Shown here in pieces: positions 1 through 7,542 of a stretch of 8,889 nt of DNA. The first letter of the stretch is position 1; every line of letters starts with the position of its first letter. The notes under the pieces are model-generated. The model worked only from the letters and a program-made list of their open reading frames with translations. It was not told the DNA's origin and made no database searches. A program made the translations under genes and the position numbers. The DNA comes from Clostridia bacterium (GTDB lineage: Bacteria; Bacillota_E; RBS10-35; JAJYVN01). The stretch lies in assembly GCA_027335515.1 (NCBI GenBank), contig DAHWHT010000217.1, forward strand, positions 1-8,889, read 5' to 3'.

Positions 1-261
1 CGGGGTGCAGATTGAACGCGACGAGTTGCACCCTGAGTGGAATTGCCGTGTCCGACCACGGGCATCATAGTCACGTAAATTGCTCAACTCCTCGGCGCAC
101 ACGGGCACCTGCTGCTGGGGGCATCGTCCTCCGCTGCAGCCCCGCCGCTCGCCACCGCCTTTCGTCCGCTGTGCCCCCTTCAGGTTGGGTTGCACGGAGG
201 ATCCCATGGCGGCGGCTCGCCTCGCGTTTGCACCACGGCCGGATCTCCACGGAGCCCGCGT

Positions 262-930
262 TCAACGGACCTTTCCGGGGACGAGCAGCACCCGAACCGA
301 AACCGCAAACCGTAGCCGGGCGAAGTTCAGCGACCAGGGCCCGGGAGGCAGGTGCTGGCGCTCGCGTAGCCGCTCGCCGATGCCGAGGAGACCAGCGTGG
401 TCGCTCTGGAGCCCGTGCAGCCCATCGGCGATCTCCGTCGTCATTTCCCGTGCCACCAATTGCCGCATCTCCGAAGGACGGCTGGCCAGAGAACGCCCAG
501 CGGATGCAGTGATCTGCCCCGTGGCGGACACCGAGCGCCGGGGTCGGGAGGGAGCGCTCACGTTCCACTTCGTCCGAATCCCGTGTAGGGCCACGTGGAA
601 CTCGTTGCGGTCCGTACCGACGGTTATGCCGCCGAAGCCCTCGCGCTTGATCAGCCAGGCGAGGGCCGTGGATTCCTTGGGCGAGAGGGTGTCGACCATC
701 CGGCCTTGGAGAAATGCGGCCGCGCCGATGTACCGTAACCCCTCGCCACCGGGGGCGGCGGCGAAGACTGGAGCATAAGTGGACCCTTCCAGATCCAGGC
801 TCTGGGCCATGAAGTGCCAGAGGGGGTTGGGCAGGATGGCCAGGTGCGCGCGCGACGTTGTGACGAAACTGCGAACGCGCCAGGCCACCTGCTGCTGGGT
901 CCCCCCTTGAAGGCATGCCCTACCTGCCAT
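262..930 (-). pseudogene. C-terminal remnant of a Ger(x)C family spore-germination protein
   Basis: The 222-residue translation resembles the C-terminal domain of Ger(x)C proteins, the lipoprotein subunits of nutrient germinant receptors in spores. Seen: IGAAAFLQGRMVDTLSPKEST at about residues 68-88, which matches the family pattern G-AvF-kdklvG-L-ETR. A GGITV strand follows at 100-104. A helix ends in LHGLQSDHAGLLGIG (171-185), and the final PGPW...FAVSVRVLLVPG (196-219) matches the family's closing strands. The natural stop lies where the family normally ends. Full proteins are about 350-400 residues with a signal peptide and lipobox Cys. None of that is visible upstream: the frame is open only to 960, where a TAA blocks it, and the ATG at 930 has no ribosome binding site. 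I infer a 5'-truncated pseudogene. A short functional protein is less likely. No gerA or gerB partner is in view. Confidence 0.6.
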
Positions 931-1284
931 AATCGACTGAGACAGATTGGAGCGTAGCTGTTATGTACGTGGGCGCGCTCAGGGAAAGCGTCACCGATGC
1001 GTTCACGATCAATGTCCGCGCGAGAGATAAGGAAGGGGCTGCCGCGGCCTTGTCGGCCGGACAGCCCCCGGAGGATCGTTGGGCACCACTTTAGATGTCG
1101 AGCGGGCGCGGCGGGCACAGGATTGGCGTGGCGGTAGTTGGCCAGCAGGGTATGAATGGCGGCGGCCAGTAGGCAGGGGCGATCGCACAGATCGACGGGC
1201 TTGGAGGCTGCTGACCGACGTCCCCCTGTGCTTGGGGCAGAAAACGCCGTCTGGTCCTGTGCCGTGGGTGCTTCCGCCCCGATC
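931..1284. other. Region without a recognisable gene
   Basis: About 350 bases between the Ger(x)C remnant and the trp promoter. All six frames give only short or low-similarity translations, and none has a convincing start with a ribosome binding site. A minus-strand frame running through about 1000-1230 contains an aliphatic patch (LLAAAIHTLLANY) but matches no family I recognise. It could be debris of a decayed minus-strand gene, including the missing 5' part of the Ger(x)C gene, but no germination N-terminal motif is visible. The only clear structure is the inverted repeat at 1035-1068. Confidence 0.5.
1035..1068 (-). terminator. Strong inverted repeat, possible minus-strand terminator
   Basis: GGGGCTG at 1035-1041 pairs with CAGCCCC at 1062-1068. 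Inside this, CC and GGCC (1042-1043, 1046-1049) pair with GGCC and GG (1055-1058, 1059-1060), leaving a 5-base loop. Read on the minus strand, the hairpin is followed by a pyrimidine-rich, T-containing tract (TTCCTTATCTCTC). That fits a weak intrinsic terminator for a minus-strand transcript. Read on the plus strand it has no T-tract. No gene ending just before it is recognised, so the role is uncertain. Confidence 0.35.
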
Positions 1285-1313
1285 TTGACACCTGCTGCCC
1301 CCTCTGCTAGCTT
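1285..1313 (+). promoter_or_regulatory. Probable sigma-A promoter of the trp operon
   Basis: A perfect -35 hexamer TTGACA (1285-1290) is followed after exactly 17 bases by TAGCTT (1308-1313). This matches the -10 consensus at its most important positions (TA----T) and is preceded by TGC, an extended -10 element. The predicted start of transcription, near 1320, falls just before the first paired strand of the T-box leader at 1327. That position is independent support for the call. Confidence 0.7.
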
Positions 1314-1320
1314 CAGCATG

Positions 1321-1586
1321 CGATGCGGGGGAGAAGTAGGCGGTGGAATCCGTTCCAGCGAGCCGGGGGGCGTGAGAGCCCGGCGCGGTGCCCCGACCGA
1401 AATGGACCCCCAAGTGGCCGGTGCCCACCGGCGGCACGCCACCGTTAGCAGGCGTCGGCTGCCATTTGGATGCCCTGCGGGCACCCGGATGGTTCCGGTT
1501 GAGACCGTTCCGAGGGCACCGACCTTCGGTTCGGATGGTGGGTGGCACCGCGAGCCTTCGCCCCGCTGAGGGGTGGAGGTTTTTTT
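1321..1586 (+). promoter_or_regulatory. T-box riboswitch leader, tRNA-Trp specific
   Basis: This leader RNA senses uncharged tRNA-Trp and controls the trp genes behind it. Stem I is closed by GGGGG (1327-1331) and CCCCC (1407-1411). Its specifier loop shows the loop-E pair AGTA (1335-1338) and GAA (1399-1401), then the specifier codon TGG (1403-1405, Trp) followed by A. A GC-rich distal stem lies at about 1362-1385. A second hairpin follows at about 1414-1437. The T-box core GGGTGGCACCGCG is at 1540-1552. Within it TGGC (1543-1546) can pair with a GCCA tRNA end, which fits a G discriminator as in bacterial tRNA-Trp. The antiterminator forms from 1540-1542 with 1562-1564 and 1550-1552 with 1559-1561. 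It excludes the terminator that shares 1555-1564. Uncharged tRNA should therefore allow readthrough. Confidence 0.93.
1555..1586 (+). terminator. Intrinsic terminator of the trp T-box leader
   Basis: CCTTCGCCCC (1555-1564) pairs fully with GGGGTGGAGG (1570-1579), counting two G-U pairs, around a 5-base loop. Seven T residues follow at 1580-1586. The left arm overlaps the right arm of the antiterminator, so the two structures exclude each other. With charged tRNA-Trp this hairpin should stop transcription 24 bases before the trpE start. Confidence 0.92.
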
Positions 1587-1610
1587 CTTGGTTGCGGCGG
1601 TGGAGAACCG

Positions 1611-3140
1611 ATGAGGGGGGGATGGACGGTGCAGGCGGACCGGACTCCGGACATGGAGGGGTTTTGCGCACTGGCGCGTGATGCGAATGTGGTGCCCCTG
1701 GTCTGGCGGGCCGTCGGTGACTTGGAAACCCCCATTACCCTGTTCACCAAGCTGCGGCCACTGGGTGCCGTCTACTTGCTGGAGAGCGCGGAGCACGACG
1801 GTCGGGTGGGCCGCTATTCGTTCATCGGCCTCCATCCGTTTGCCCGGTTGGACGCGGACGCAACGGGGGTGCGCGTCTGCTGCGACGCGCAGACGGTGGC
1901 GGCGGGGTCGGACCCGATTCAGGCCCTGCGCGCACTGCTGGCCCGATACCGGCCAGCGACGCTGGAGGGGCTGCCCCCCTTCTGGGGCGGCGCGGTCGGC
2001 TTTTTCGGCTATGAGCTGGTGCACCACCTGGAGCGGTTGCCGCGCCTGGCCGACGACGGCAGCGGTTGGCCCGAGGCGGCCTTCATGTTCGCGCAGGAGG
2101 TGGTGGTGGTGGATCACTTCCGCCACACCCTCAGCGTGGTCCACGTGGCGCGGGTGGACGGCGACCCTGCGGCGGCCTACCGCCAGGGTTGTGTGCGGCT
2201 GGATGCGGTGCGGCGGGCCCTCGCCGCGCCCCTGACGCCACCGCCGCCGATTCCGTTCGTTCCCGCGGCGGCGGCGCGTCCGTCGGCGACCGGCAATATG
2301 ACCGAGGCCCAGCACGCGGCGATGGTGGCGGCGGCGCGGGAGCACATCCGCGTCGGGGATATCTTCCAGGTTGTGCTGAGCCAGCGCCAGAGCCGCCCCT
2401 TCAGCGGCGACCCCTTCCAGGTGTATCGGGTGCTGCGGAGCCTCAATCCCTCGCCCTACATGTACTTCCTGGACTTCGGCGGTCGGCAGTTGGTGGGCGC
2501 GTCCCCGGAGATGCTGGTGCGCGTGCAGGATGGTGTGGTGGAGACCCGTCCGATCGCCGGAACACGGCCGCGCGGCGCAACCCCGGAGGAGGATCAAGCG
2601 CTTGAGGCGGAACTGCTGGCCGATCCCAAGGAACGGGCCGAGCATGTCATGCTGGTGGACCTGGGGCGCAACGACGTGGGCCGGGTGGCACAGCCCGGGA
2701 CGGTCGAGGTGCCCGAGCAGTTCGTGGTGCAGCGCTTTTCCCACGTGATGCACCTGGTTTCGTCCGTCCGCGGCCGTTTGGCTCCGGGGATGGACGCCCT
2801 CGCGGCGGTGGGGGCGTGTTTCCCGGCCGGAACGCTGAGCGGCGCGCCGAAGGTGCGTGCCATGGAGATCATCGCCGCCCTGGAGCCGCATCGCCGCGGA
2901 CCGTACGGCGGCTGCGTCGCCTATTTCGGCTTTGACGGCAACGCCGACAGCGCGATCTGTATTCGTACCGTCAGCATCGGCGGCGGCGTCGCTGCGGTGC
3001 AGTCCGGCGGCGGCATCGTCTACGATTCTCAGCCCGAGCGCGAGTATCAAGAGGCGCTCAACAAGGCCGCCGCGGGCCTGCGGGCGCTGGATGCGGTGGA
3101 CGCGGCGCCGGCTGTGGCCGGCGCGGACGGGGGGCGATAG
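1611..3140 (+). CDS. trpE: Anthranilate synthase component I
   Basis: Converts chorismate to anthranilate, using ammonia delivered by TrpG; first committed step of tryptophan synthesis. The 509 residues match the usual length. Seen: the feedback-inhibition elements LLES (56-59) and NPSPYM (279-284), known in this family to form the tryptophan site; PIAGTRPRG (about 314-322); EHVMLVDLGRND (344-355); SGAPK (410-414); and the C-terminal YGG...DSAICIRT motif of chorismate-binding enzymes. I chose the ATG at 1611 because GGAG (1602-1605) stands 5 bases upstream and it lies after the leader terminator. The frame extends back to a GTG at 1542, but that would start inside the T-box core. GTG 1629 and ATG 1653 are alternatives. 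First gene after the T-box leader, ending 2 bases before trpG. Intact inhibitor residues suggest product inhibition on top of T-box control. Confidence 0.95.
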   Translation: MRGGWTVQADRTPDMEGFCALARDANVVPLVWRAVGDLETPITLFTKLRPLGAVYLLESAEHDGRVGRYSFIGLHPFARLDADATGVRVCCDAQTVAAGSDPIQALRALLARYRPATLEGLPPFWGGAVGFFGYELVHHLERLPRLADDGSGWPEAAFMFAQEVVVVDHFRHTLSVVHVARVDGDPAAAYRQGCVRLDAVRRALAAPLTPPPPIPFVPAAAARPSATGNMTEAQHAAMVAAAREHIRVGDIFQVVLSQRQSRPFSGDPFQVYRVLRSLNPSPYMYFLDFGGRQLVGASPEMLVRVQDGVVETRPIAGTRPRGATPEEDQALEAELLADPKERAEHVMLVDLGRNDVGRVAQPGTVEVPEQFVVQRFSHVMHLVSSVRGRLAPGMDALAAVGACFPAGTLSGAPKVRAMEIIAALEPHRRGPYGGCVAYFGFDGNADSAICIRTVSIGGGVAAVQSGGGIVYDSQPEREYQEALNKAAAGLRALDAVDAAPAVAGADGGR

Positions 3141-3142
3141 GC

Positions 3143-3790
3143 GTGGTTCTGGTGATCGACAACTATGACTCCTTCACCTACAACCTCGTCCAGTACTTGG
3201 CGGAACTCGGTGCGATGCCGACGGTGTTGCGCAACGACGAGACCGATGTGGAAGCGATCCGGGCCCTGGCCCCCGCGGCGATCGTGATCTCTCCCGGACC
3301 GGGTCGGCCGGAGGACGCCGGCATTTGCGTGGAGGTTGTGCGCCGCCTCGGCCCGACGGTGCCGCTGCTTGGGGTGTGCCTGGGGCATCAGGCCATCGGT
3401 GTGGCTTTCGGTGCACAGGTGGATCTGGCGCCCGAGCTGATGCACGGCAAGACTTCGGAGATCCGCCATGACGGCGGCGCGCTGTATGCGGGGGTACCCA
3501 ATCCCTTCACCGCGACCCGCTACCACTCGCTGTGCGTGCGCTCCGAGGGCCTGCCCGGGGTGCTGGCGGTGACGGCGACGAGTCCGGACGGCGTCATTAT
3601 GGGTTTGCGCCATCGGACCCACCCGATCGAGGGCGTGCAGTTCCATCCGGAGTCGATCCTTTCGGTGCATGGCAAGCGCATACTGGCCAACTTCCTTGCC
3701 TCGGCACCCGAATCCAGGACTGGCGGCGCGACATCGGAAGGGGGCGGCCCTGATGCAGGAGATCCTGGCGCAACTCGCCGAGGGGCGTGA
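3143..3790 (+). CDS. trpG: Anthranilate synthase glutamine amidotransferase component II
   Basis: Class I glutamine amidotransferase that releases ammonia from glutamine for TrpE. Seen: the N-terminal DNYDSFTYNLVQYL, the oxyanion strand SPGPGRPEDAG (50-60), the nucleophile Cys79 in GVCLGHQAIG, and His168 and Glu170 in VQFHPES, so the catalytic triad is complete. The GTG start at 3143 lies 2 bases after the trpE stop, with a G6 run (3129-3134) 8 bases upstream as ribosome binding site. The 215 residues exceed the usual length of about 190. The extra C-terminal tail, rich in Gly, Ala and Arg after about residue 184, overlaps the start of trpD by 38 bases and is probably not structured. No separate pabA is in the window, so this subunit may also serve folate synthesis, but that is inference. 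Confidence 0.95.
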   Translation: MVLVIDNYDSFTYNLVQYLAELGAMPTVLRNDETDVEAIRALAPAAIVISPGPGRPEDAGICVEVVRRLGPTVPLLGVCLGHQAIGVAFGAQVDLAPELMHGKTSEIRHDGGALYAGVPNPFTATRYHSLCVRSEGLPGVLAVTATSPDGVIMGLRHRTHPIEGVQFHPESILSVHGKRILANFLASAPESRTGGATSEGGGPDAGDPGATRRGA

Positions 3791-4778
3791 GCTCTCCAGC
3801 GCCCAGGCCGAGGCGGCCACCGCGGCGATTATGGGCGGCAAGGCCACACCGGCACAGACCGGCGCCTTCCTCACCGCGTTGCGCTGTCGCGGCGAGACCG
3901 TGGCGGAGATCCTTGGTTGTGCCCGTGCCATGCGCCGGTATGCCACCCCGGTGGTGAGCCGCCATCCGCTGCTGGCCGATACCTGTGGTACCGGCGGGGA
4001 CGGCAGCGGCACCTTCAACATCTCGACCGCGGCTGCCTTCGTGGCCGCGGGCGCTGGTCTCGGCGTCGCCAAGCACGGCAACCGGGCGGCGTCGAGCCGG
4101 GCAGGCAGCGCGGACGTTCTCGAGGCCCTGGGGGTGCGCATCGACCTGGGTCCGGACGAGGCGGGGCGCTGCCTGGACGAGGTTGGCATCACCTTTCTTT
4201 TCGCCCAGCGCTACCACGCCGCAATGCGCCACGCGGCCGGACCGCGGCGGGAACTCGGCTTTCGGACCGTGTTCAACCTGCTCGGTCCGCTGTGCAATCC
4301 GGCCGGGGCCCAGGTCCAGGTCGTCGGGGTGCCGCGGGTGGAGCTGGTGTTGCCCATCGCCGATGTGTTGCGCCAGTTGGGGACGCGCCGCGCCCTGGTG
4401 GTGCACGGTTGCGACGGACTGGACGAGTTCAGCACCACGGGTCCCAGTGTCTGGGCCGATACGGCCGCCCCCGGGGAGATGCGGCTGCAGCAGTTGACCC
4501 CCGAGGGGGTCGGCCTCAAGCGCGCGAACCTGGCAGCCTTGCGGGGTGGCTCGGCGGCGGAGAACGCGGAGATCGTGCGGGCCGTGCTCGCGGGTGAGAC
4601 CGGCCCGCGCCGCGACATCGTGCTGCTCAACGCCGCGGCCGTGCTGTTTGCGGCGGGCGCCGCCGCGGATTGGCCTGCGGCGTTGGCCATGGCGGGGGCG
4701 GCGGTGGACAGCGGCCGGGCCGCCGCGCGTCTGGAGGCGCTGCGGGCGTGGGGCTCGGCGGCGGGGGCGGCGGGATGA
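3753..4778 (+). CDS. trpD: Anthranilate phosphoribosyltransferase
   Basis: Transfers phosphoribosyl from PRPP to anthranilate, giving phosphoribosylanthranilate. The 341 residues are the normal length. Seen: the PRPP-binding loop GTGGD (79-83), NIST (89-92), KHGNR (107-111) followed by SSRAGSADVLEALG, and FNLLGPLCNPA (174-184). All are hallmarks of the family. I place the start at ATG 3753 because the family begins with a motif like MQEILAQLAEG, and GGAAGGGG (3736-3744) lies 8 bases upstream. The frame stays open to an ATG at 3669, but those extra residues look unlike the family and would overlap trpG by over 120 bases. The chosen start overlaps trpG by 38 bases. The stop overlaps the trpC start in an ATGA, which suggests translational coupling. 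Confidence 0.95.
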   Translation: MQEILAQLAEGRELSSAQAEAATAAIMGGKATPAQTGAFLTALRCRGETVAEILGCARAMRRYATPVVSRHPLLADTCGTGGDGSGTFNISTAAAFVAAGAGLGVAKHGNRAASSRAGSADVLEALGVRIDLGPDEAGRCLDEVGITFLFAQRYHAAMRHAAGPRRELGFRTVFNLLGPLCNPAGAQVQVVGVPRVELVLPIADVLRQLGTRRALVVHGCDGLDEFSTTGPSVWADTAAPGEMRLQQLTPEGVGLKRANLAALRGGSAAENAEIVRAVLAGETGPRRDIVLLNAAAVLFAAGAAADWPAALAMAGAAVDSGRAAARLEALRAWGSAAGAAG

Positions 4779-5602
4779 GCAGCCCGGCGGAACCGAAGGG
4801 GGCCTGGCTGGACCGGATCGTCGAGTCCAGGCGGCAGGCCGTGGCACGCTCGGCGCCGCGGCCCGCGCCCACCGCCGTTCCGCGGCTCGACCGCCAGCCG
4901 TTTTTGGCCGCGGTGCGCTCGGCGCCGTCCGGCCGCGTTGCGGTGATCGCCGAGATCAAGCGGGTTTCACCCGCCCGCGGCAGCCTGCGCCAGGAACTGA
5001 ATCCCGCGTCCCTGGCCGCGGCCTATGCGCGCGGCGGTGCGGCGGCCCTCTCGGTGCTGACCGAGCCGGAGTTCTTTGGGGCGCAGCCCGATGATCTGCC
5101 GCAGGCACGGGCGGCGGCGGGACTGCCGACGCTGTGCAAGGACTTCGTGGTGGATCCCCGGCAACTGGAGGAGGCCGCGGCGCTGGGCGCGGACGCCGTG
5201 TTGCTGTTGGTGGTGGTGCTCGGAAAGCAGACCGGCGCGTTCGTGGCGCGGTGCCGGGTCCTGGGTCTGACGCCGCTGGTCGAGGTGCACGACGAGGCGG
5301 AAATGGAGATCGCCTTGGCCAGCGGGGCGGAGCTGATTGGGATCAACAACCGGGACCTGCGGACCTTCACCGTGGATCCGGCCACGGCGGTCCGGCTTGC
5401 GCCGCGGGCCGCGGCCGCCGGTCGGACGGTCGCCGCCCTGAGCGGGATCGACGGGCCGCAGGATCTGCGCGGGCTGCGCTCCGTCGGCATTGCGGCGGTG
5501 CTCGTGGGGACGTCCCTGGTGCGCTCCGGCGACCCGGAGGGCGCGGTTGCCGCCCTGGTGGCCGCGGACGCGACGGGCGGGGGGATGGCGGGTGTGGATT
5601 AA
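4775..5602 (+). CDS. trpC: Indole-3-glycerol phosphate synthase with an altered active-site motif
   Basis: Closes the indole ring by decarboxylating and cyclising CdRP; (beta/alpha)8 barrel, 275 residues. Seen: IAEIKRVSPARG (58-69, with Glu60 and Lys62), LSVLTEPEFFG, LCKDF (Lys122), LVEVH (Glu170), GINNRDL (Asn191 or Asn192) and VLVGTSLVR near the end. These match known catalytic and binding residues of the family. One departs: the strand usually reading VSESGI here reads VAALSGI (219-225). Leu222 therefore replaces the active-site Glu that corresponds, as I recall, to Glu210 of the Sulfolobus enzyme. Ser223 is kept. The codon is CTG at 5438-5440, and the frame is clean on both sides. The ATG start overlaps the trpD stop as ATGA. 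The frame extends upstream inside trpD, but that Gly-rich extension is not family-like. Confidence 0.94.
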   Translation: MSSPAEPKGAWLDRIVESRRQAVARSAPRPAPTAVPRLDRQPFLAAVRSAPSGRVAVIAEIKRVSPARGSLRQELNPASLAAAYARGGAAALSVLTEPEFFGAQPDDLPQARAAAGLPTLCKDFVVDPRQLEEAAALGADAVLLLVVVLGKQTGAFVARCRVLGLTPLVEVHDEAEMEIALASGAELIGINNRDLRTFTVDPATAVRLAPRAAAAGRTVAALSGIDGPQDLRGLRSVGIAAVLVGTSLVRSGDPEGAVAALVAADATGGGMAGVD

Positions 5603-6209
5603 GATCTGCGGCTGCCGCCGACCGGAGGATGCGGCGCAAGCCGCGGCCGCCGGCGCGGATGCGGTGGGCATGGTGCTCACGCCCGGATACCGCCGCAGTC
5701 TCGACCCGGACGACGCCGTGGCGGTGCGCCGGGCGGTGCCGCCCGGCGTCCTGGCGGTGGGCGTCTTTGTGGACGAGCCGCCGGAGGCGGTGGAACGGCG
5801 GGCCGCCGCCGTCGGCCTGGACGCGGTGCAGCTTCACGGTCGCGAGCCGGACGCCTGGGTGGCGGCCCTGCGCCGGCGTTGGCGTGTCCTGCGGCATTGG
5901 GACCTGACGGATCCGGCCCCGGAGGCGGACTGGCTGCTGGTCGAACCGCGCGCCGGTGGATCCGGACTCGCGTGGGACTGGTCCCGCGCACGGGGTGTGG
6001 GGACGGGCGTCCCGCTGGTGCTGGCCGGGGGCCTGACACCGGAGAATGTGGCGGCCGCCTGCGCAATGGCACTTCCCCACGGGGTCGACGTGTCCAGCGG
6101 CGTCGAGATCGGCGGGTGCAAGAACCCGGATCGCATGCGGCGGTTCTGTGCCGCCGCACGGGGGTGGGCAAGTGGAGACTTGGAGCGGGGCCACCATCGG
6201 CGGGCCTGA
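5592..6209 (+). CDS. trpF: Phosphoribosylanthranilate isomerase with an Asp-to-Glu change at the acid site
   Basis: Catalyses the Amadori rearrangement of phosphoribosylanthranilate to CdRP; (beta/alpha)8 barrel, 205 residues, normal length. Seen: KICG (4-7) with the general-base Cys6, [10 protein letters not shown] (20-29), [12 protein letters not shown] (56-67), DAVQLHG (77-83), [10 protein letters not shown] (144-153) and DVSSGVE (166-172). At the general-acid position, where the family has Asp before the GG-SG stretch (Asp126 in the Thermotoga enzyme), this protein has Glu118 in [11 protein letters not shown]. The start is GTG 5592, because WIKICG must follow closely and a G-rich site (5579-5588) precedes it. 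It overlaps the trpC stop by 11 bases. The last 15 or so residues are a polar tail that overlaps trpB if trpB starts at 6172. Confidence 0.93.
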   Translation: MWIKICGCRRPEDAAQAAAAGADAVGMVLTPGYRRSLDPDDAVAVRRAVPPGVLAVGVFVDEPPEAVERRAAAVGLDAVQLHGREPDAWVAALRRRWRVLRHWDLTDPAPEADWLLVEPRAGGSGLAWDWSRARGVGTGVPLVLAGGLTPENVAAACAMALPHGVDVSSGVEIGGCKNPDRMRRFCAAARGWASGDLERGHHRRA

Positions 6210-7392
6210 CGTGCAGGGCCGGTTTGGTCCCTACGGCGGGCAGTATGTGCCGGAGACCCTGATGCCGGCCCTCGAGGAACTCGAAGCGGCGTTTCGGGCC
6301 GCGATCGCCGACCCGTCCTTCCTGGCGGCCTTTGAGGGCCTGTTGGGCTCCTATGTCGGCCGCCCGACGCCGTTGACGCCCGCGACGCGACTGGCGGCCC
6401 GGATCGGCGGGGGGGTGCGCATCTACCTCAAGCGCGAGGACCTCTGCCACACGGGGGCGCATAAAATCAACAATGCGCTCGGCCAGGCCCTCCTGGCGCG
6501 GCGCATGGGCAAGTCGCGCGTGATCGCCGAGACCGGGGCGGGCCAGCACGGCGTGGCGACGGCAACGGTCGCCGCGCTCTTTGGGCAGCGCTGCCGCGTC
6601 TACATGGGCGCGGAGGACATGCACCGTCAGGAACTCAACGTCTTTCGCATGCGACTGCTTGGGGCGGAGGTGACGGCCGTGCACGCCGGCAGCCGCACCC
6701 TCAAGGACGCGTTGAATGAGGCCATCCGCGACTGGGTCACCAACGTCGAGACCACCCACTACATCCTCGGCACCGCCGCCGGTCCGCATCCCTATCCGTG
6801 GCTGGTGCGCGCCTTCCAGGCGGTGATCGGGACCGAGGCGCGCGACCAACTGGCCCGGGTCGAGGGACGGCTGCCGGATGCGGCGGTGGCCTGCATCGGG
6901 GGTGGCAGCAACGCGATCGGTCTGTTTGCGCCCTTCATCCCGGAGGCGTCGGTACGGCTGTATGGGGTGGAGGCGGCCGGGCTGGGGCTGGAAAGCGGTG
7001 CGCACGCGGCGAGTCTGACGGCGGGACGGCCGGGGGTGCTGCACGGCGCCCTGTCATACCTGCTGCAGGATGAGGACGGACAGGTGCGGCCGGCGCATTC
7101 GATCTCGGCCGGCCTGGACTACCCCGGGGTCGGTCCTGAGCACAGTCAGTTGCGCGACAGCGGCCGCGCGGTCTACCTGACGTGCACGGATGCCGAGGCG
7201 CTGGACGGCATGCGGCTGTTGGCGGAGACCGAAGGAATCATCCCCGCCCTGGAGACCGCCCATGCGATCGCCGCCCTGCCGCGGGTGTGCTCGGACCTGC
7301 GCCCCGGCGCCGTGGTGGTGGTGAGCCTTTCCGGGCGTGGCGACAAGGACATGGCCCAGGTGGCGGAGCGGCTGGGCGCGGCCACCACCTGA
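6172..7392 (+). CDS. trpB: Tryptophan synthase beta subunit
   Basis: PLP enzyme that condenses indole with serine to give tryptophan, normally as an alpha2-beta2 complex with TrpA. The translation is the TrpB1 type: [23 protein letters not shown] at the N-terminus, the PLP lysine Lys98 in [13 protein letters not shown], Glu120 in [12 protein letters not shown], and the phosphate-binding GGGSNAIG (243-250). The start is uncertain. GTG 6172 has a G-rich site (GGGGGTGGG) 3 bases upstream and gives 406 residues, overlapping trpF by 38 bases. GTG 6211, one base after the trpF stop, gives 393 residues nearer the family length but has a weaker site. Last recognised trp gene here: no trpA follows. 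TrpB1 enzymes work poorly without an alpha subunit, so one is probably encoded elsewhere. Confidence 0.95.
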   Translation: METWSGATIGGPDVQGRFGPYGGQYVPETLMPALEELEAAFRAAIADPSFLAAFEGLLGSYVGRPTPLTPATRLAARIGGGVRIYLKREDLCHTGAHKINNALGQALLARRMGKSRVIAETGAGQHGVATATVAALFGQRCRVYMGAEDMHRQELNVFRMRLLGAEVTAVHAGSRTLKDALNEAIRDWVTNVETTHYILGTAAGPHPYPWLVRAFQAVIGTEARDQLARVEGRLPDAAVACIGGGSNAIGLFAPFIPEASVRLYGVEAAGLGLESGAHAASLTAGRPGVLHGALSYLLQDEDGQVRPAHSISAGLDYPGVGPEHSQLRDSGRAVYLTCTDAEALDGMRLLAETEGIIPALETAHAIAALPRVCSDLRPGAVVVVSLSGRGDKDMAQVAERLGAATT

Positions 7393-7542
7393 GGGGCGCC
7401 CGGTCCAGCTCTGGTTCCGGTGTGGGGTCGCCGCCAGGCATCTTTGGGCCTCCGCAGCGTGGGACAGATAGGGAAATGCGCGTGCGTACGTAATGCCAGG
7501 CGGGGCACGGAGATGGTCGCGCGCTCGGAGTGGCGGCGGTTC

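Noticed and set aside
12..778. Plus-strand frames over the first 780 bases
   Set aside because: They lie opposite the Ger(x)C remnant, or in bases 1-261 have no ribosome binding site and no family likeness.
106..899. Exact 14-base direct repeat CACCTGCTGCTGGG at 106-119 and 886-899, flanking the Ger(x)C remnant
   Set aside because: It looked like a possible insertion or deletion scar. With this base composition, about one such pair is expected by chance in a window of this size, and no mobile-element ends accompany it.
651..3050. 799-residue open frame on the minus strand across the T-box and trpE
   Set aside because: It lies opposite trpE with low-complexity His/Arg/Pro-rich translation and no family motif. 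It is a by-product of GC-rich codons in trpE.
3597..4847. 416-residue minus-strand frame opposite trpD
   Set aside because: The translation is Arg/Pro/Gln-rich and unlike any family, and trpD on the other strand has all its catalytic motifs.
5677..7044. 455-residue minus-strand frame opposite trpF and trpB
   Set aside because: Shadow of two well-supported genes, with repetitive Pro/Arg/Ala sequence and no recognisable motif.
7397..7430. Small inverted repeat (CCGG...CCGG around CCAGCTCTGG) just after trpB as an operon terminator
   Set aside because: The stem is short and imperfect and no T-tract follows.
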